Notes under the pieces: generated by a model
What the model saw: only the letters and a program-made list of their open reading frames with translations
What the model was told of the DNA's origin: nothing
The model's database searches: none
NCBI GenBank assembly: GCA_910586645.1
Contig: CAJUIS010000002.1
Span: 62,001-126,000 of the forward strand
Source: an uncultured Lachnospiraceae bacterium
GTDB lineage: Bacteria; Bacillota; Clostridia; Lachnospirales; Lachnospiraceae
DNA length: 64,000 nt
Reading direction: 5' to 3'
Translations under genes and position numbers: made by a program
Part shown: positions 17,836-26,625 of the stretch, piece by piece
How the letters are laid out: the number at the start of each line of letters is the position of its first letter
Position numbering within the stretch: position 1 is the first letter of the stretch

Positions 17836-19371
17836 TTATATATTCATCAATGTATTTGCAAATTTAAGCACATTGATTTTTTCCACATCTTCTTTATTGC
17901 CTATAATGTTCGCTCCGAGCGCCCCTCCGATATTTCCGGCAAACGTACTCATATCAACCGGCGCGCCTGCCGCCGCAAATATCCCGGCCACAGCAAAAAA
18001 TGCGTCTCCCGCTCCAATCGTATCTTTTACGTTTAAAGTAAACGCCGGACTCTCCTGTATCTGCCCGCTGCAGATTCCATATGCCCCCGCAGAGCCTCTC
18101 GTCAGCCAGCCGCTTCCTCTCAAATGCCCGGAAAGCCTTGACAGTCCTTCCATTTCATCAAGCGCAAGCTCCGGAAACGCCAGTTTTAATTCCTGCTGAT
18201 CCAGTGAAAATACATCTGCCCTTGTATACTTTGTAATGACATTTAATCCCTTATTGGTCGAATTTGTCTGGCAGTTTAACGCCAGATAATTCGCCCCGTT
18301 CTGTACAATGTCAATCATCTCCCTGTCAATCAGCCCATGGCCGAAATCGCATAAGAAAACTGCGTCATACGTTCCGATTTCTTCTCTCAATCTGTCTTTA
18401 AAACTTTGATGAACTTCTTTTTCATACTCCATTTTTTCCGGAATATTATTTACAACGAAGACTTTTTTGTATTCTTCCCGTTTCTGGTTTCTGCTTAAAT
18501 ACCTGTGTTTGACAATCGTTGGAAACTTATGGCTGTATGACAGTTTTAACTGCATTTTGTCCGACAATTCATCAAAGGCCAGAAGCCGCCTGTTCTCTTC
18601 ATCCCCGATGACTGACATCAGCGTCACCTGCTTTGTAAATGTTGACAGATGCCTTGCGATTGCAGCGGAACCTCCCAGATACTCCTCTGAATAAAACATT
18701 CTTGCCGAATATCCCATGTCTTTTGACATCAGCCCCTGTATATTACAGTAACTGTACTTGTCAATAATCAAATCCCCAATTACAAGAACCCGGAGATCTC
18801 CGGCTTTTTCCGCATAATCTCTGACTTCCCGCATTGTATGCTTCTTTTTAAATTCCCGCATATACCGGACGACTTCCTCGGGCAGACCGGACATTGCCGT
18901 ATTGATCAGCTTCGTAGAGCTGAACACCTGCCCTCCGGTAAATGCAATTTTTCCGCCGTGCCGTTCAACCAGTTCTCTTTCCTGTGCGATTTTTCCGGTT
19001 AAGTCGTCTTCCTCTTTCTCGTACTCCGCCCCTTTCACGTAAAGATCCGGCTCAACGCTTTCTATCATATCATCTGCCGTATAGCTCTCCGATAAAAGGA
19101 CATAGTCTATGCATTCAATTGCCGCCAGCACGTTCATACGCGCCGCGTCGTCAAAATAGGGCCGCCCGGGGCCTTTCCGCACATATTTGGACGATGTAAT
19201 GGATACGACAAGGATATCCGCCATCTCTTTTGCCTGCTGCAAATGTATGATATGCCCCGGATGAACCAGGTCAAACACTCCGTGACAAAGAGCGACCGTC
19301 TTTTTCTCTCTGGCAAATTCCGGCCTCAATTTTTCTTTAAATTCTTCCTTTGATATCATTTTTGAATGCAC
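17836..19371 (-). CDS. Inverted HldE-like bifunctional protein: nucleotidyltransferase + PfkB kinase
   Basis: 511 residues. The N-terminal domain (about 20-165) is an RfaE/HldE-type nucleotidylyltransferase with GVFDLVHPGHIIHL (HxGH motif) and LYVKGAEYE. The C-terminal domain (about 190-505) is a PfkB sugar kinase ending in the DTIGAGDAFF signature with the catalytic Asp. In E. coli HldE the order is kinase then nucleotidyltransferase, so the domain order here is reversed. By family it phosphorylates heptose-7-phosphate at C1 and makes ADP-heptose. GmhA and GmhB are close by (20387-21542), which supports this. A GTG start at 19371 has GGAGG eight bases upstream. Confidence 0.85.
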   Translation of the reverse strand: MHSKMISKEEFKEKLRPEFAREKKTVALCHGVFDLVHPGHIIHLQQAKEMADILVVSITSSKYVRKGPGRPYFDDAARMNVLAAIECIDYVLLSESYTADDMIESVEPDLYVKGAEYEKEEDDLTGKIAQERELVERHGGKIAFTGGQVFSSTKLINTAMSGLPEEVVRYMREFKKKHTMREVRDYAEKAGDLRVLVIGDLIIDKYSYCNIQGLMSKDMGYSARMFYSEEYLGGSAAIARHLSTFTKQVTLMSVIGDEENRRLLAFDELSDKMQLKLSYSHKFPTIVKHRYLSRNQKREEYKKVFVVNNIPEKMEYEKEVHQSFKDRLREEIGTYDAVFLCDFGHGLIDREMIDIVQNGANYLALNCQTNSTNKGLNVITKYTRADVFSLDQQELKLAFPELALDEMEGLSRLSGHLRGSGWLTRGSAGAYGICSGQIQESPAFTLNVKDTIGAGDAFFAVAGIFAAAGAPVDMSTFAGNIGGALGANIIGNKEDVEKINVLKFANTLMNI

Positions 19372-19391
19372 AGCATATTCCTCCCGTCAAA

Positions 19392-20390
19392 TTACTTTTT
19401 CTCTTCTTTGCCAAGATATTTAAACCAGTCCTCAGTCGCCGTCCCAATGCTCTCCGGCGTCCAGACCGGAGCTTCTCTCCAATAATCAATATTGTCAAGC
19501 ACTTTCTGTACGCCCTCTTCAAATGTTACTTTTGCGCTCCATCCAAGGCGCGCTTTTATTTTTGACGTGTCTGCATACGTGCAGTCCGGCTCTCCCGGCC
19601 GCTTGGGAATATAAATGATTTCTCCTCCCAAAAGCTCACAGAGACGATTGACGGAATATGTCCCTCCGCTTCCGACATTGAACGTCTCTCCTTCTATATC
19701 CGATACTGCCGCCGTATAAAATGCATCCGCAATATCCGTCACATACGTAAAATCTCTTGTCTGACAGCCGTCCCCCACTACGGTAAACGGCTTTCCCGCC
19801 AGTTTCTGCGCCAGAAACACGCCAAACACCGCCCCATAGGTGCCGGAAGTCCTCGACCTTGTCCCATACACATTAAACAGACGCAGCGTCACCACAGGAA
19901 GGCCGTACACCTGTCCCCAGTGCAGCACAGTTTCTTCTCCCAGGCGTTTGGTCAGCGCATAAGGATACTGCGGCCTGATTTCCGCCGTCTCCTTCGTAGG
20001 ATATTCATCCGGTATTCCGTAACAGGAAGACGAAGCCGCATAGACCAGTTTTTTAATCCCGGCGCCTTTTGCGCATTCCACAACCTGAAATGTTCCAAGC
20101 ACATTAGAAGAATAATAATCCCAGGGCCTTTGAATAGACGGAACGATATCCGCCAGCGCCGCAAAATGAAATACGTAATCTACGCCCTGAAACACCGGCT
20201 CAATTTCTTCTTTGTTTCTGATATCCATATGATAAACCGTCAGGTTGGGATTTCCTTCCTGATGCTTTAAATTCTCCGGCCTTCCTGTCGTCCAGTTATC
20301 AATTACCCTTACTTCATGTCCCTCTTTTAATAAACGATCTGCCATATGCGAACCAATAAAGCCGCATCCTCCCGTCACCAGTGAAATCAT
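19392..20390 (-). CDS. NAD-dependent NDP-sugar epimerase (extended SDR)
   Basis: 332 residues with the classical extended SDR layout: GGCGFIGSH loop (7-15), FHFAALAD near 69, SSSCYG near 115, YALTK with catalytic Tyr/Lys near 143, and RLFNVYGTRSR near 165. It is closest in style to UDP-glucose 4-epimerase and related NDP-sugar epimerases. In this place (between gmhB and the HldE-like gene) it may process the activated heptose. HldD normally has a GGAGFIGSN-type start and different length, so I do not call it HldD. It overlaps the gmhB end by four bases. Confidence 0.82.
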   Translation of the reverse strand: MISLVTGGCGFIGSHMADRLLKEGHEVRVIDNWTTGRPENLKHQEGNPNLTVYHMDIRNKEEIEPVFQGVDYVFHFAALADIVPSIQRPWDYYSSNVLGTFQVVECAKGAGIKKLVYAASSSCYGIPDEYPTKETAEIRPQYPYALTKRLGEETVLHWGQVYGLPVVTLRLFNVYGTRSRTSGTYGAVFGVFLAQKLAGKPFTVVGDGCQTRDFTYVTDIADAFYTAAVSDIEGETFNVGSGGTYSVNRLCELLGGEIIYIPKRPGEPDCTYADTSKIKARLGWSAKVTFEEGVQKVLDNIDYWREAPVWTPESIGTATEDWFKYLGKEEKK

Positions 20391-20956
20391 AGATTTTCCT
20401 CCTTATCATTGCATTCAAGCAAATTCACCACATCTTTTAAATCCTGCAAAACATAATCCGCATATACATCCTGTTCCAGCCGCGCCGTGCCATACCCGGA
20501 TTCCAAAAGTATCGTTTTTATTCCCGCCCTCTGTCCGGCCAGAATGTCAGACGCCCTGTCTCCAACCATATAAGAACGTTTCCTGTCAATTCCATACTTA
20601 AGACATGCCTCAGTAATCATTCCGGCTTCCGGTTTTCTGCAGCGGCACGCCCTCCGGTATTTTTCAATGATTCCCTCCGGATGATGCGGGCAATAGTAAA
20701 CGGCGTCCACGCCTGTCTGCAAAATCAGGCGGCTGTTCATTTTTCTCAGTTCCTTTTCTGAAAACATCCCTCTCGCCACGCCGCTTTGATTTGTAATCAC
20801 AATGGCATAAAATCCGTTTTCCTGTATGCGTTTTACACATTCTTTCGCATAGGGGAATATCTCCAGATCATCTGTGGAAACGACATAGCTTTTTTCTTTC
20901 GTCAAAACCCCGTCTCTGTCCAGAAAAACCGCAGGCTTTTTGTCTGCGTCCCCCAT
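20387..20956 (-). CDS. gmhB: D-glycero-manno-heptose-1,7-bisphosphate 7-phosphatase
   Basis: 189 residues, the standard size of GmhB. The HAD nucleophile motif is FLDRDGVL (11-18), the second motif ITNQSGVARG (near 54), and the zinc loop is YCPHHPEG ... CRCRKP (near 88-108), which is characteristic of GmhB. VGDRASDILAG is HAD motif III. It removes the 7-phosphate before nucleotidyl transfer. It starts right after gmhA. Confidence 0.93.
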   Translation of the reverse strand: MGDADKKPAVFLDRDGVLTKEKSYVVSTDDLEIFPYAKECVKRIQENGFYAIVITNQSGVARGMFSEKELRKMNSRLILQTGVDAVYYCPHHPEGIIEKYRRACRCRKPEAGMITEACLKYGIDRKRSYMVGDRASDILAGQRAGIKTILLESGYGTARLEQDVYADYVLQDLKDVVNLLECNDKEENL

Positions 20957-20957
20957 C

Positions 20958-21542
20958 TTAAACCCCCGTCTTATCCCGCTCCAGAATCATATCCACAATC
21001 TGCTGCAAAATCAGGTTGTGAATCGATTCGACAATTCCATATTTATGACACGGCACGTATACATTCACGTCCCCCATCTTTTTTGCCTGATTATCTTCCG
21101 AAAACCCGGTAAAAGTAATTACGTCCGCACCTTTGCTTTTCGCCGTCTGAATCGCACGAATAATATTGGGCGAATTTCCGGAACTGCTGACTGCCACAGC
21201 CAAATCCCCATTCCTGACCAAAAACTCCATCGGTTTTGAAAAAATAAATTCATATCCGTAATCGTTTCCCATACAGGTGGTAACGGCGCAGTCATATAAG
21301 TTATATGTATTCATACCTCCGTTTTTCATAAAATCCGCCGTCATATGGCTTGCAATCGCAGCGCTTCCTCCGTTCCCCAGAAAAAACAGGTTCGAATTGT
21401 TTCTTTTATGTTCTGTAAATACCTCCAGAAGCAGTTTGATTCCCTCTTCGTAGCTTTCGCGCCTTGCCGGAAGGCTCCCTCCCCGCCAAATCTGCGTCTG
21501 TTCTAATGTTGCAATCAATTCTCTGATATATGGGCTTTCCAT
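20958..21542 (-). CDS. gmhA: Sedoheptulose-7-phosphate isomerase
   Basis: SIS-domain isomerase that converts sedoheptulose-7-phosphate to heptose-7-phosphate. FLGNGGSAAIASHMTADF, CMGNDYGYEF, VSSSGNSPNI and the C-terminal NLILQQIVDM are GmhA landmarks. I start it at ATG 21542, because GGAGG is five bases upstream. The frame extends seven codons further to a TTG without a good site. With gmhB and the HldE-like gene it forms a complete route to an ADP-heptose. Confidence 0.92.
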   Translation of the reverse strand: MESPYIRELIATLEQTQIWRGGSLPARRESYEEGIKLLLEVFTEHKRNNSNLFFLGNGGSAAIASHMTADFMKNGGMNTYNLYDCAVTTCMGNDYGYEFIFSKPMEFLVRNGDLAVAVSSSGNSPNIIRAIQTAKSKGADVITFTGFSEDNQAKKMGDVNVYVPCHKYGIVESIHNLILQQIVDMILERDKTGV

Positions 21543-21570
21543 ACGCTCCTCCATTCCATTCAAAACAGCT

Positions 21571-23652
21571 CTAGGAAAACATACTTGTCACTTCCCTCAG
21601 TGTATGTTCCATAAATTTCTGATATGTAAGCAGCTCCAATGCTTTTCTCTGTCCCCTCGCAGCCATTTTGCCCCGCTCCTCTTCATGCTCCAGATAAAAT
21701 TTTACCTTTTCCAGCAAATCCTCTTTATCTTTCCACAAAATCACGTCTTCTCCCTCTTTGAGATAAACCCGGATGTCGCTTGCATCCACTTCTGAAGGTA
21801 TGGCGTTTCCAAGATAAAAAGCTCCGCTGAGCATAGTTTCCGCCACCCGCGCAGGCCCTGTCAGATAGGCGTTATTGCCGATGACGATTTTCGAAGACTG
21901 CAGTATTTTTGCCATAACCTCTCCGTTTTCCGCCGCCCCCATTGCATACGGGCGGTATTTTTCCGTCTCGCTCCATCCGTTTCCCCACAATTTAAGACTG
22001 GTATATCCGGCGTCAATCAGCCAGTCTGCAATCTGTTCACGGTAAAGCAGGCATTTAAAATGTTTGCCCATATCCTCAACAATGAGATCTGCCGCTTCAT
22101 CCTCAAGCGCACCCTGGCAATTTAATTTTGCATACTCCTGTATAAAAATCCTGTATTCTTCCGGCTTCATAAGGACATTTTCTGTATTTCTGACATATGC
22201 GATATAACTGGAATACAGCTCATAAATAAAATCCCGGACAGTCCCCTGAAAATTATCCGCATACTGTTTCGCATAATTTTCCGCAGATCCTTTATGGCAA
22301 ATCAGGCAAATGTCGCTTCCATACTCAGCTTTCTCTTTTTCGCTCAATGCATAAGAACGGTAAATCTTATGGCTTGCTACAAGCGGATAATACATCAGAC
22401 GGTCTTTTCTGTATTCCGCTTTTAAAAATTCATCACAGCTATAAAATTCACTGATGACTGCGTCGCGTTCTGTCTGTTTTAACGCGGATTGTTTTGAAAA
22501 AATCTCCTTCAGCGGATCCTGCGCCCAGCATATCCATACGATAGATTTTAAGCCTTTTAAAAACTCCCAGGGCTCCTCATGCCTGAAATGATCGATAATA
22601 AAAATAATATCCGGATGAAATTCTGTAATCTTTCTTAAAATCAAATCGGAAGTGTCCGTCCTGCACAGCCTGTTTTTTTCGATTACCAGTTCTGTTTCCA
22701 GTCCCAGCTCTTTTGCCGCTGCCATGCAGTCCCTGATATGATACTGTACTGCCGTAGTAAACCGCGACGTAATAAATAACAGTTTCGGCCTGCCGCTTTG
22801 GATATGTTCCATCACCTTTTCGCCGTTTTCTTTATAGTATGCTTCCGCCTGCTCTTTCTTATGTCTGACCTCCTGCGCATACTGACTGCAGAAGCGCCGC
22901 ACTGCGGAAAAACATTCCTCTGTCTGACTCCCTGCAAACACAGAGGGCGTACTCATGCCGTCTTTCCAAAAAGACGGCTCCAGACGTTTTATATTGTCAT
23001 AAAATACAATCCGGTCTGATTTCATTAATCCTTTTATATCCTGCACCTGCAGAAAAAGGTCCCACGTTTCTCTCTGATAAACAAGCAGCAGGGGATTTTC
23101 CATATCCAGAAAAGGTTCTTTTTTTCTTGTTATTTTTTCCAGATAATAAATATCTTCCAGCCACAGCAAACCGCTGCCCAGACAGGCGGCGTCAGACTCC
23201 TCTTCCATCTTCACCGCGCACCGCTCATATCTTTGAAATTTTTTCTCTGGTTTATTATAGTACCAGATATATTTTTCTCCCATCCAAAGCGGACAGCAGC
23301 AGGGCTCTTTGGGTCTTTCCCCTCCATAAAAATATGCGTAATTCTCCAGTAGCCTGTAATTCTCCTGATAACGCCCGTCCCATTCTTCCTTCCGATTCTC
23401 ATAATATGCATTTAAAATCAGCCCGCATAAACCCTCATCTTCTGTTCTGAAATATACAAGCAGAAATTGAAGCAGCGCGTTTTCCTTCCGCCCATTCCTG
23501 TAATTCATTTTCGCAATTTCAAGCTCAATCTCATTTTGATATTCCGGAAATTCTTCCAGGCATTTCCTGCACAACTGCAGAGCTTCTTCCAGAGCTCCGC
23601 GCTCTTCATGGTCAAACGCCCGGTTCATATAATCGTTTAACTGCATATTCAT
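21571..23652 (-). CDS. TPR-like plus CgeB-type glycosyltransferase
   Basis: 693 residues from ATG 23652, five bases after the pseC stop; the open frame runs upstream into pseC but without a start signal. The N-terminus (about 1-75) is helical and TPR-like (EERGALEEALQLCRKCLEEF). The C-terminal half is a GT-B glycosyltransferase of the CgeB type: KLLFITSRFTTAVQYHIRD near 290, WICWAQDPLKEIFS near 370, and a donor-binding end with GPARVAETMLSGAFYLGN and LEHEEERGKMAARGQ. It probably adds a sugar to the glycan or directly to protein. Next to pseC and gmhA, Pse or heptose is the likely donor, but this is inference. Confidence 0.75.
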   Translation of the reverse strand: MNMQLNDYMNRAFDHEERGALEEALQLCRKCLEEFPEYQNEIELEIAKMNYRNGRKENALLQFLLVYFRTEDEGLCGLILNAYYENRKEEWDGRYQENYRLLENYAYFYGGERPKEPCCCPLWMGEKYIWYYNKPEKKFQRYERCAVKMEEESDAACLGSGLLWLEDIYYLEKITRKKEPFLDMENPLLLVYQRETWDLFLQVQDIKGLMKSDRIVFYDNIKRLEPSFWKDGMSTPSVFAGSQTEECFSAVRRFCSQYAQEVRHKKEQAEAYYKENGEKVMEHIQSGRPKLLFITSRFTTAVQYHIRDCMAAAKELGLETELVIEKNRLCRTDTSDLILRKITEFHPDIIFIIDHFRHEEPWEFLKGLKSIVWICWAQDPLKEIFSKQSALKQTERDAVISEFYSCDEFLKAEYRKDRLMYYPLVASHKIYRSYALSEKEKAEYGSDICLICHKGSAENYAKQYADNFQGTVRDFIYELYSSYIAYVRNTENVLMKPEEYRIFIQEYAKLNCQGALEDEAADLIVEDMGKHFKCLLYREQIADWLIDAGYTSLKLWGNGWSETEKYRPYAMGAAENGEVMAKILQSSKIVIGNNAYLTGPARVAETMLSGAFYLGNAIPSEVDASDIRVYLKEGEDVILWKDKEDLLEKVKFYLEHEEERGKMAARGQRKALELLTYQKFMEHTLREVTSMFS

Positions 23653-23657
23653 TTCAC

Positions 23658-24800
23658 TCACCTGTTTCTTTCCTGAAAAAGAACACATTCCTTCACCGCG
23701 CTTATCACCGTATCCTGTTCCGCATCTTTTAATCCGGGATACAGCGGCAGGCTGATGATATGAGAATAAATCTCCTCCGCTTTCGGACAATGCACGGCTT
23801 TATACCCATGCTCCTGATAATAAGGATGAAAATAAACCGGGATATAATGCACGTTCACACCGATTCCTTTCGCATGAAGCATCTCGAAAACTTCTTTTCT
23901 GCCGCAGTTTTTCACCTGAATGATATACAGATGCCAGCCGCTCTCTGTCTCCGGCATCTGGTACGGCACAATAATATTTTCACAGTCAAAAAAAGCCTTG
24001 TCATAGCGCTCCGCCAGCTCTTTTCTGCGCCTGATAAAAAAATCCAGCTTTTTCATCTGGCTGACGCCAAGCGCACACTGGATATCTGTGATGCGGTAAT
24101 TATAACCCAAATCAAGCTGACAGTAAACCCAGGGGGCCTCTTTTCCTGTCATAAGATCCCGGTTTCTCGTAATCCCATGGCTTCGGAACAGGCAAAGCGA
24201 CTGATAAAATTTCTCATTGTCTGTAACAACCATTCCGCCTTCCCCTGTCGTAACAGGTTTTACAGGATGAAAACTAAACGTAGTCAAGTCCGAAACAGAC
24301 CCGATTTTTTTCCCTTTATACACAGATCCAAGCGCATGAGCCGCATCCTCAATAACAGTCAGACGAAATTCTTTTGCTATGGCATGGATTTCATCCATAT
24401 CACAGGGCTGTCCCGCCAAATGCACGGCAATAACCGCTTTTGTCCTGTCCGTAATTTTTCGGCGGATATCTTCCGGATCAATATTATATGTTTTCTCATC
24501 CACATCTGCAAAAACCGGAACGCCTCCGCAGTACAGTACGCAGTTTGCCGATGCGGCAAATGTAAGAGGCGTCGTAATCACTTCGTCGCCAGGCCCAATT
24601 CCAGCCGCATAACAGGCCGCATGAAGAGCCGCCGTGCCGTTTGAAACCGCAACCGCATATTTTGCCCCCACATAATCCGCCACCGTTCTTTCAAATTCTT
24701 CGATTTTTGGCCCTGTCGTTAAAAAATCACTCCGCAGCACATCCGTAACTGCTTGGATATCTGATTCGTCAATGCTCTGTCTTCCATATGGTATATACAC
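23658..24800 (-). CDS. pseC: PseC-type sugar-nucleotide aminotransferase
   Basis: 380 residues, DegT/DnrJ family. It starts with GTG 24800 behind AAGGAT. SNGTAALHAACYAAGIGPGDE (54-74) binds PLP phosphate, VIEDAAHALGS (near 150) holds the cofactor Asp, and FSFHPVKPVTTGEGG (near 176) includes the Schiff-base Lys. PLTFAASANCVLY and HYIPVYFHPYYQ are PseC-like blocks. PseC aminates C4 of the UDP-4-keto-L-altrose made by PseB. pseB itself is not in this window. Confidence 0.88.
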   Translation of the reverse strand: MYIPYGRQSIDESDIQAVTDVLRSDFLTTGPKIEEFERTVADYVGAKYAVAVSNGTAALHAACYAAGIGPGDEVITTPLTFAASANCVLYCGGVPVFADVDEKTYNIDPEDIRRKITDRTKAVIAVHLAGQPCDMDEIHAIAKEFRLTVIEDAAHALGSVYKGKKIGSVSDLTTFSFHPVKPVTTGEGGMVVTDNEKFYQSLCLFRSHGITRNRDLMTGKEAPWVYCQLDLGYNYRITDIQCALGVSQMKKLDFFIRRRKELAERYDKAFFDCENIIVPYQMPETESGWHLYIIQVKNCGRKEVFEMLHAKGIGVNVHYIPVYFHPYYQEHGYKAVHCPKAEEIYSHIISLPLYPGLKDAEQDTVISAVKECVLFQERNR

Positions 24801-24802
24801 TC

Positions 24803-25513
24803 TTAATCCTTCTTTCCATTCATAAGACGGTATTTCAATTCCGCAATCTTCCAGTCATCCTCATTGTCAATATCCTGCACTTCAAGCTCCGAAACAAAAA
24901 CCGGCAGAATCTGTTCTGAAATGTCTCCGTTCAGTTTTAGAAACTGTTTTGTATCATAAAAATAAAACTGTCCGACGTCATGGTACCACACCTCAAGATC
25001 CTGAGAACGCGTATTCAAATATTCTTTATTTTTAAATGTCAGCATTCCTTCTTTATCCACGACATAACATCTTTGAGGCGGATAAGAAAACGCCGTCACG
25101 GGCATAACCCCGACCGGGCAGTGCATTTCCATCAGATCCATCGCCTCTTTCAGCTTTTCTGCAGTAATAAAAGGCGCCGTGGGATAAATGCAGCAGATAT
25201 AACGGAATTTTTTTCCAATCTCCCGGTACCGCTCCAGCACTTCCAAAATGACATCTGAAGTCGTCGCAAAATCTCCCGCCGTTTTTTCACTCCGCATAAA
25301 CGGGACATCTGCGCCGTATTGTCCGGCAATTTCCGCAATTTCCTCACTGTCCGTTGATACCATTACTTCATCAAAAAGCCCGCTCTTTACAGCAGCTTCT
25401 ATCGAATAGGCGATCATTGGTTTTCCACAGAAATTTTTAATGTTTTTTTTCGGTATCCTCTTGCTGCCGCCGCGGGCAGTTATAATCGCAATGCACTTTA
25501 ACTCCTGTTCCAA
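24803..25513 (-). CDS. pseF: Pseudaminic acid cytidylyltransferase
   Basis: About 236 residues, CMP-sugar synthetase fold. IAIITARGGSKRIPKKNIKNF is the CTP-binding N-terminus. CIYPTAPFITAEKL, PQRCYVV and QDIDNEDDWKIAELKYRL are typical of PseF. The likely start is TTG 25513 with GGAGG eight bases upstream; an ATG at 25528 in the same frame lacks a site. It activates pseudaminic acid to CMP-Pse. Three bases separate it from pseC. Confidence 0.9.
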   Translation of the reverse strand: MEQELKCIAIITARGGSKRIPKKNIKNFCGKPMIAYSIEAAVKSGLFDEVMVSTDSEEIAEIAGQYGADVPFMRSEKTAGDFATTSDVILEVLERYREIGKKFRYICCIYPTAPFITAEKLKEAMDLMEMHCPVGVMPVTAFSYPPQRCYVVDKEGMLTFKNKEYLNTRSQDLEVWYHDVGQFYFYDTKQFLKLNGDISEQILPVFVSELEVQDIDNEDDWKIAELKYRLMNGKKD

Positions 25514-26610
25514 TTCTGATCCCTCCATTGATTCAGCGTATCCGCAATATAGCGCATTTCCTGCCCGCCATACCGAAAATCAACCGGCAGGGCAAGGATA
25601 CGGCTGTAAATATATTTTTCATCCTCATTTAAAAATTCCCGGTTTGCCGCTCCGACTGGCCAGAGCGTCGGAGCGTAAATCCCCCGCTGAGCCAGAAATG
25701 CCTGAACCTGATCCCTGTCTTTTGCATAAACCGGAAGATACAAAGGCGCCCCTCCGGAAGGCGCAAAGGAAATTCCCGAATCTTCAAAAATCCTGTTCTT
25801 TAAAAACTCTGCATTTTCCCTTCTTTTTCTTTGGGCTTTTGCCTCCTCTGTCCGGGATAAAAGAATTTCTGACGCCAGAGACATCTTTCGGATTTCCCCC
25901 ACGGCATCCAGTTCTTCTTCCAGCCTTCTGTTCTTCTGTAAAAATTTCGCCTTATTGTCCTTATTCTGTCCGCCTTCGTTCAAATACTTCCATTTTTCCT
26001 GCATAACTTCAAGCTTTTCTGATGCAAAAGCGTCGCTTTCGGAAATGCAGCCGCAGCGTAAAGGCCCGTCTGCCGCCACAAAAGCCCCGTCCGGTATCGC
26101 ATACCATTTTCGCAGGCTTCCGATAATGTAATCCGCTTCCTGTCCCGCAGAGCTTAAATAATAAGACTGCGTCACATCCTCCATAACCTTTATGCCCGCT
26201 CTGCGCCACTTCGCCAACAGCCCTCTCGCATCTTTCCAGGTATCGGCGCCATAATAAGAATGGATAAAAATCAGCTCCGGACGAACTCTTTCCGTCTGCT
26301 GGGCAAACTCCTCAAAATCCGGTTTCAGATTCCGGTCCAGATGATAAAAAACAAGCTCCCACCCCTCCAAAAAAAAGGGTAAAAACACGGAGTCGCACAT
26401 ATATGCCGGCATCAGGCAGCGTCTTTTTGCATTGGAACGCCGCCCGCCCATACTCTTTAACGCAAGACGGACAGCTTCTCTTGCGGATGCTGTAAAAACA
26501 GTGTTTCTCTTTCCATACCTTTCCACTCCATCCAGGCAAAATCCATCACAGCGCGGCAAAGCGCCGGAAATTATCTGTGAATCGATTTCATAAAAGCTTC
26601 CTATTTCCAT
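25498..26610 (-). CDS. Divergent PLP-dependent aminotransferase-like protein
   Basis: 370 residues with a distant DegT/aspartate-aminotransferase fold. TASAREAVRLAL near 41, VMEDVTQSYY (cofactor Asp) near 141 and IGSLRKWYAIPDGAF near 163, where the Lys would bind PLP, are recognisable. The canonical FSF-x-K and GEGG blocks of DegT enzymes are not kept. It might fill the missing WbpE (3-aminotransferase) step of the island, or act on another sugar. It overlaps the start of pseF. Confidence 0.6.
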   Translation of the reverse strand: MEIGSFYEIDSQIISGALPRCDGFCLDGVERYGKRNTVFTASAREAVRLALKSMGGRRSNAKRRCLMPAYMCDSVFLPFFLEGWELVFYHLDRNLKPDFEEFAQQTERVRPELIFIHSYYGADTWKDARGLLAKWRRAGIKVMEDVTQSYYLSSAGQEADYIIGSLRKWYAIPDGAFVAADGPLRCGCISESDAFASEKLEVMQEKWKYLNEGGQNKDNKAKFLQKNRRLEEELDAVGEIRKMSLASEILLSRTEEAKAQRKRRENAEFLKNRIFEDSGISFAPSGGAPLYLPVYAKDRDQVQAFLAQRGIYAPTLWPVGAANREFLNEDEKYIYSRILALPVDFRYGGQEMRYIADTLNQWRDQNWNRS

Positions 26611-26625
26611 TCCGCACCCCTTCGT

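Noticed and set aside
23760..24644. 294-codon plus-strand frame opposite pseC
   Set aside because: It lies wholly antisense to a clear PseC gene, has no ribosome binding site and its translation looks like no protein family.
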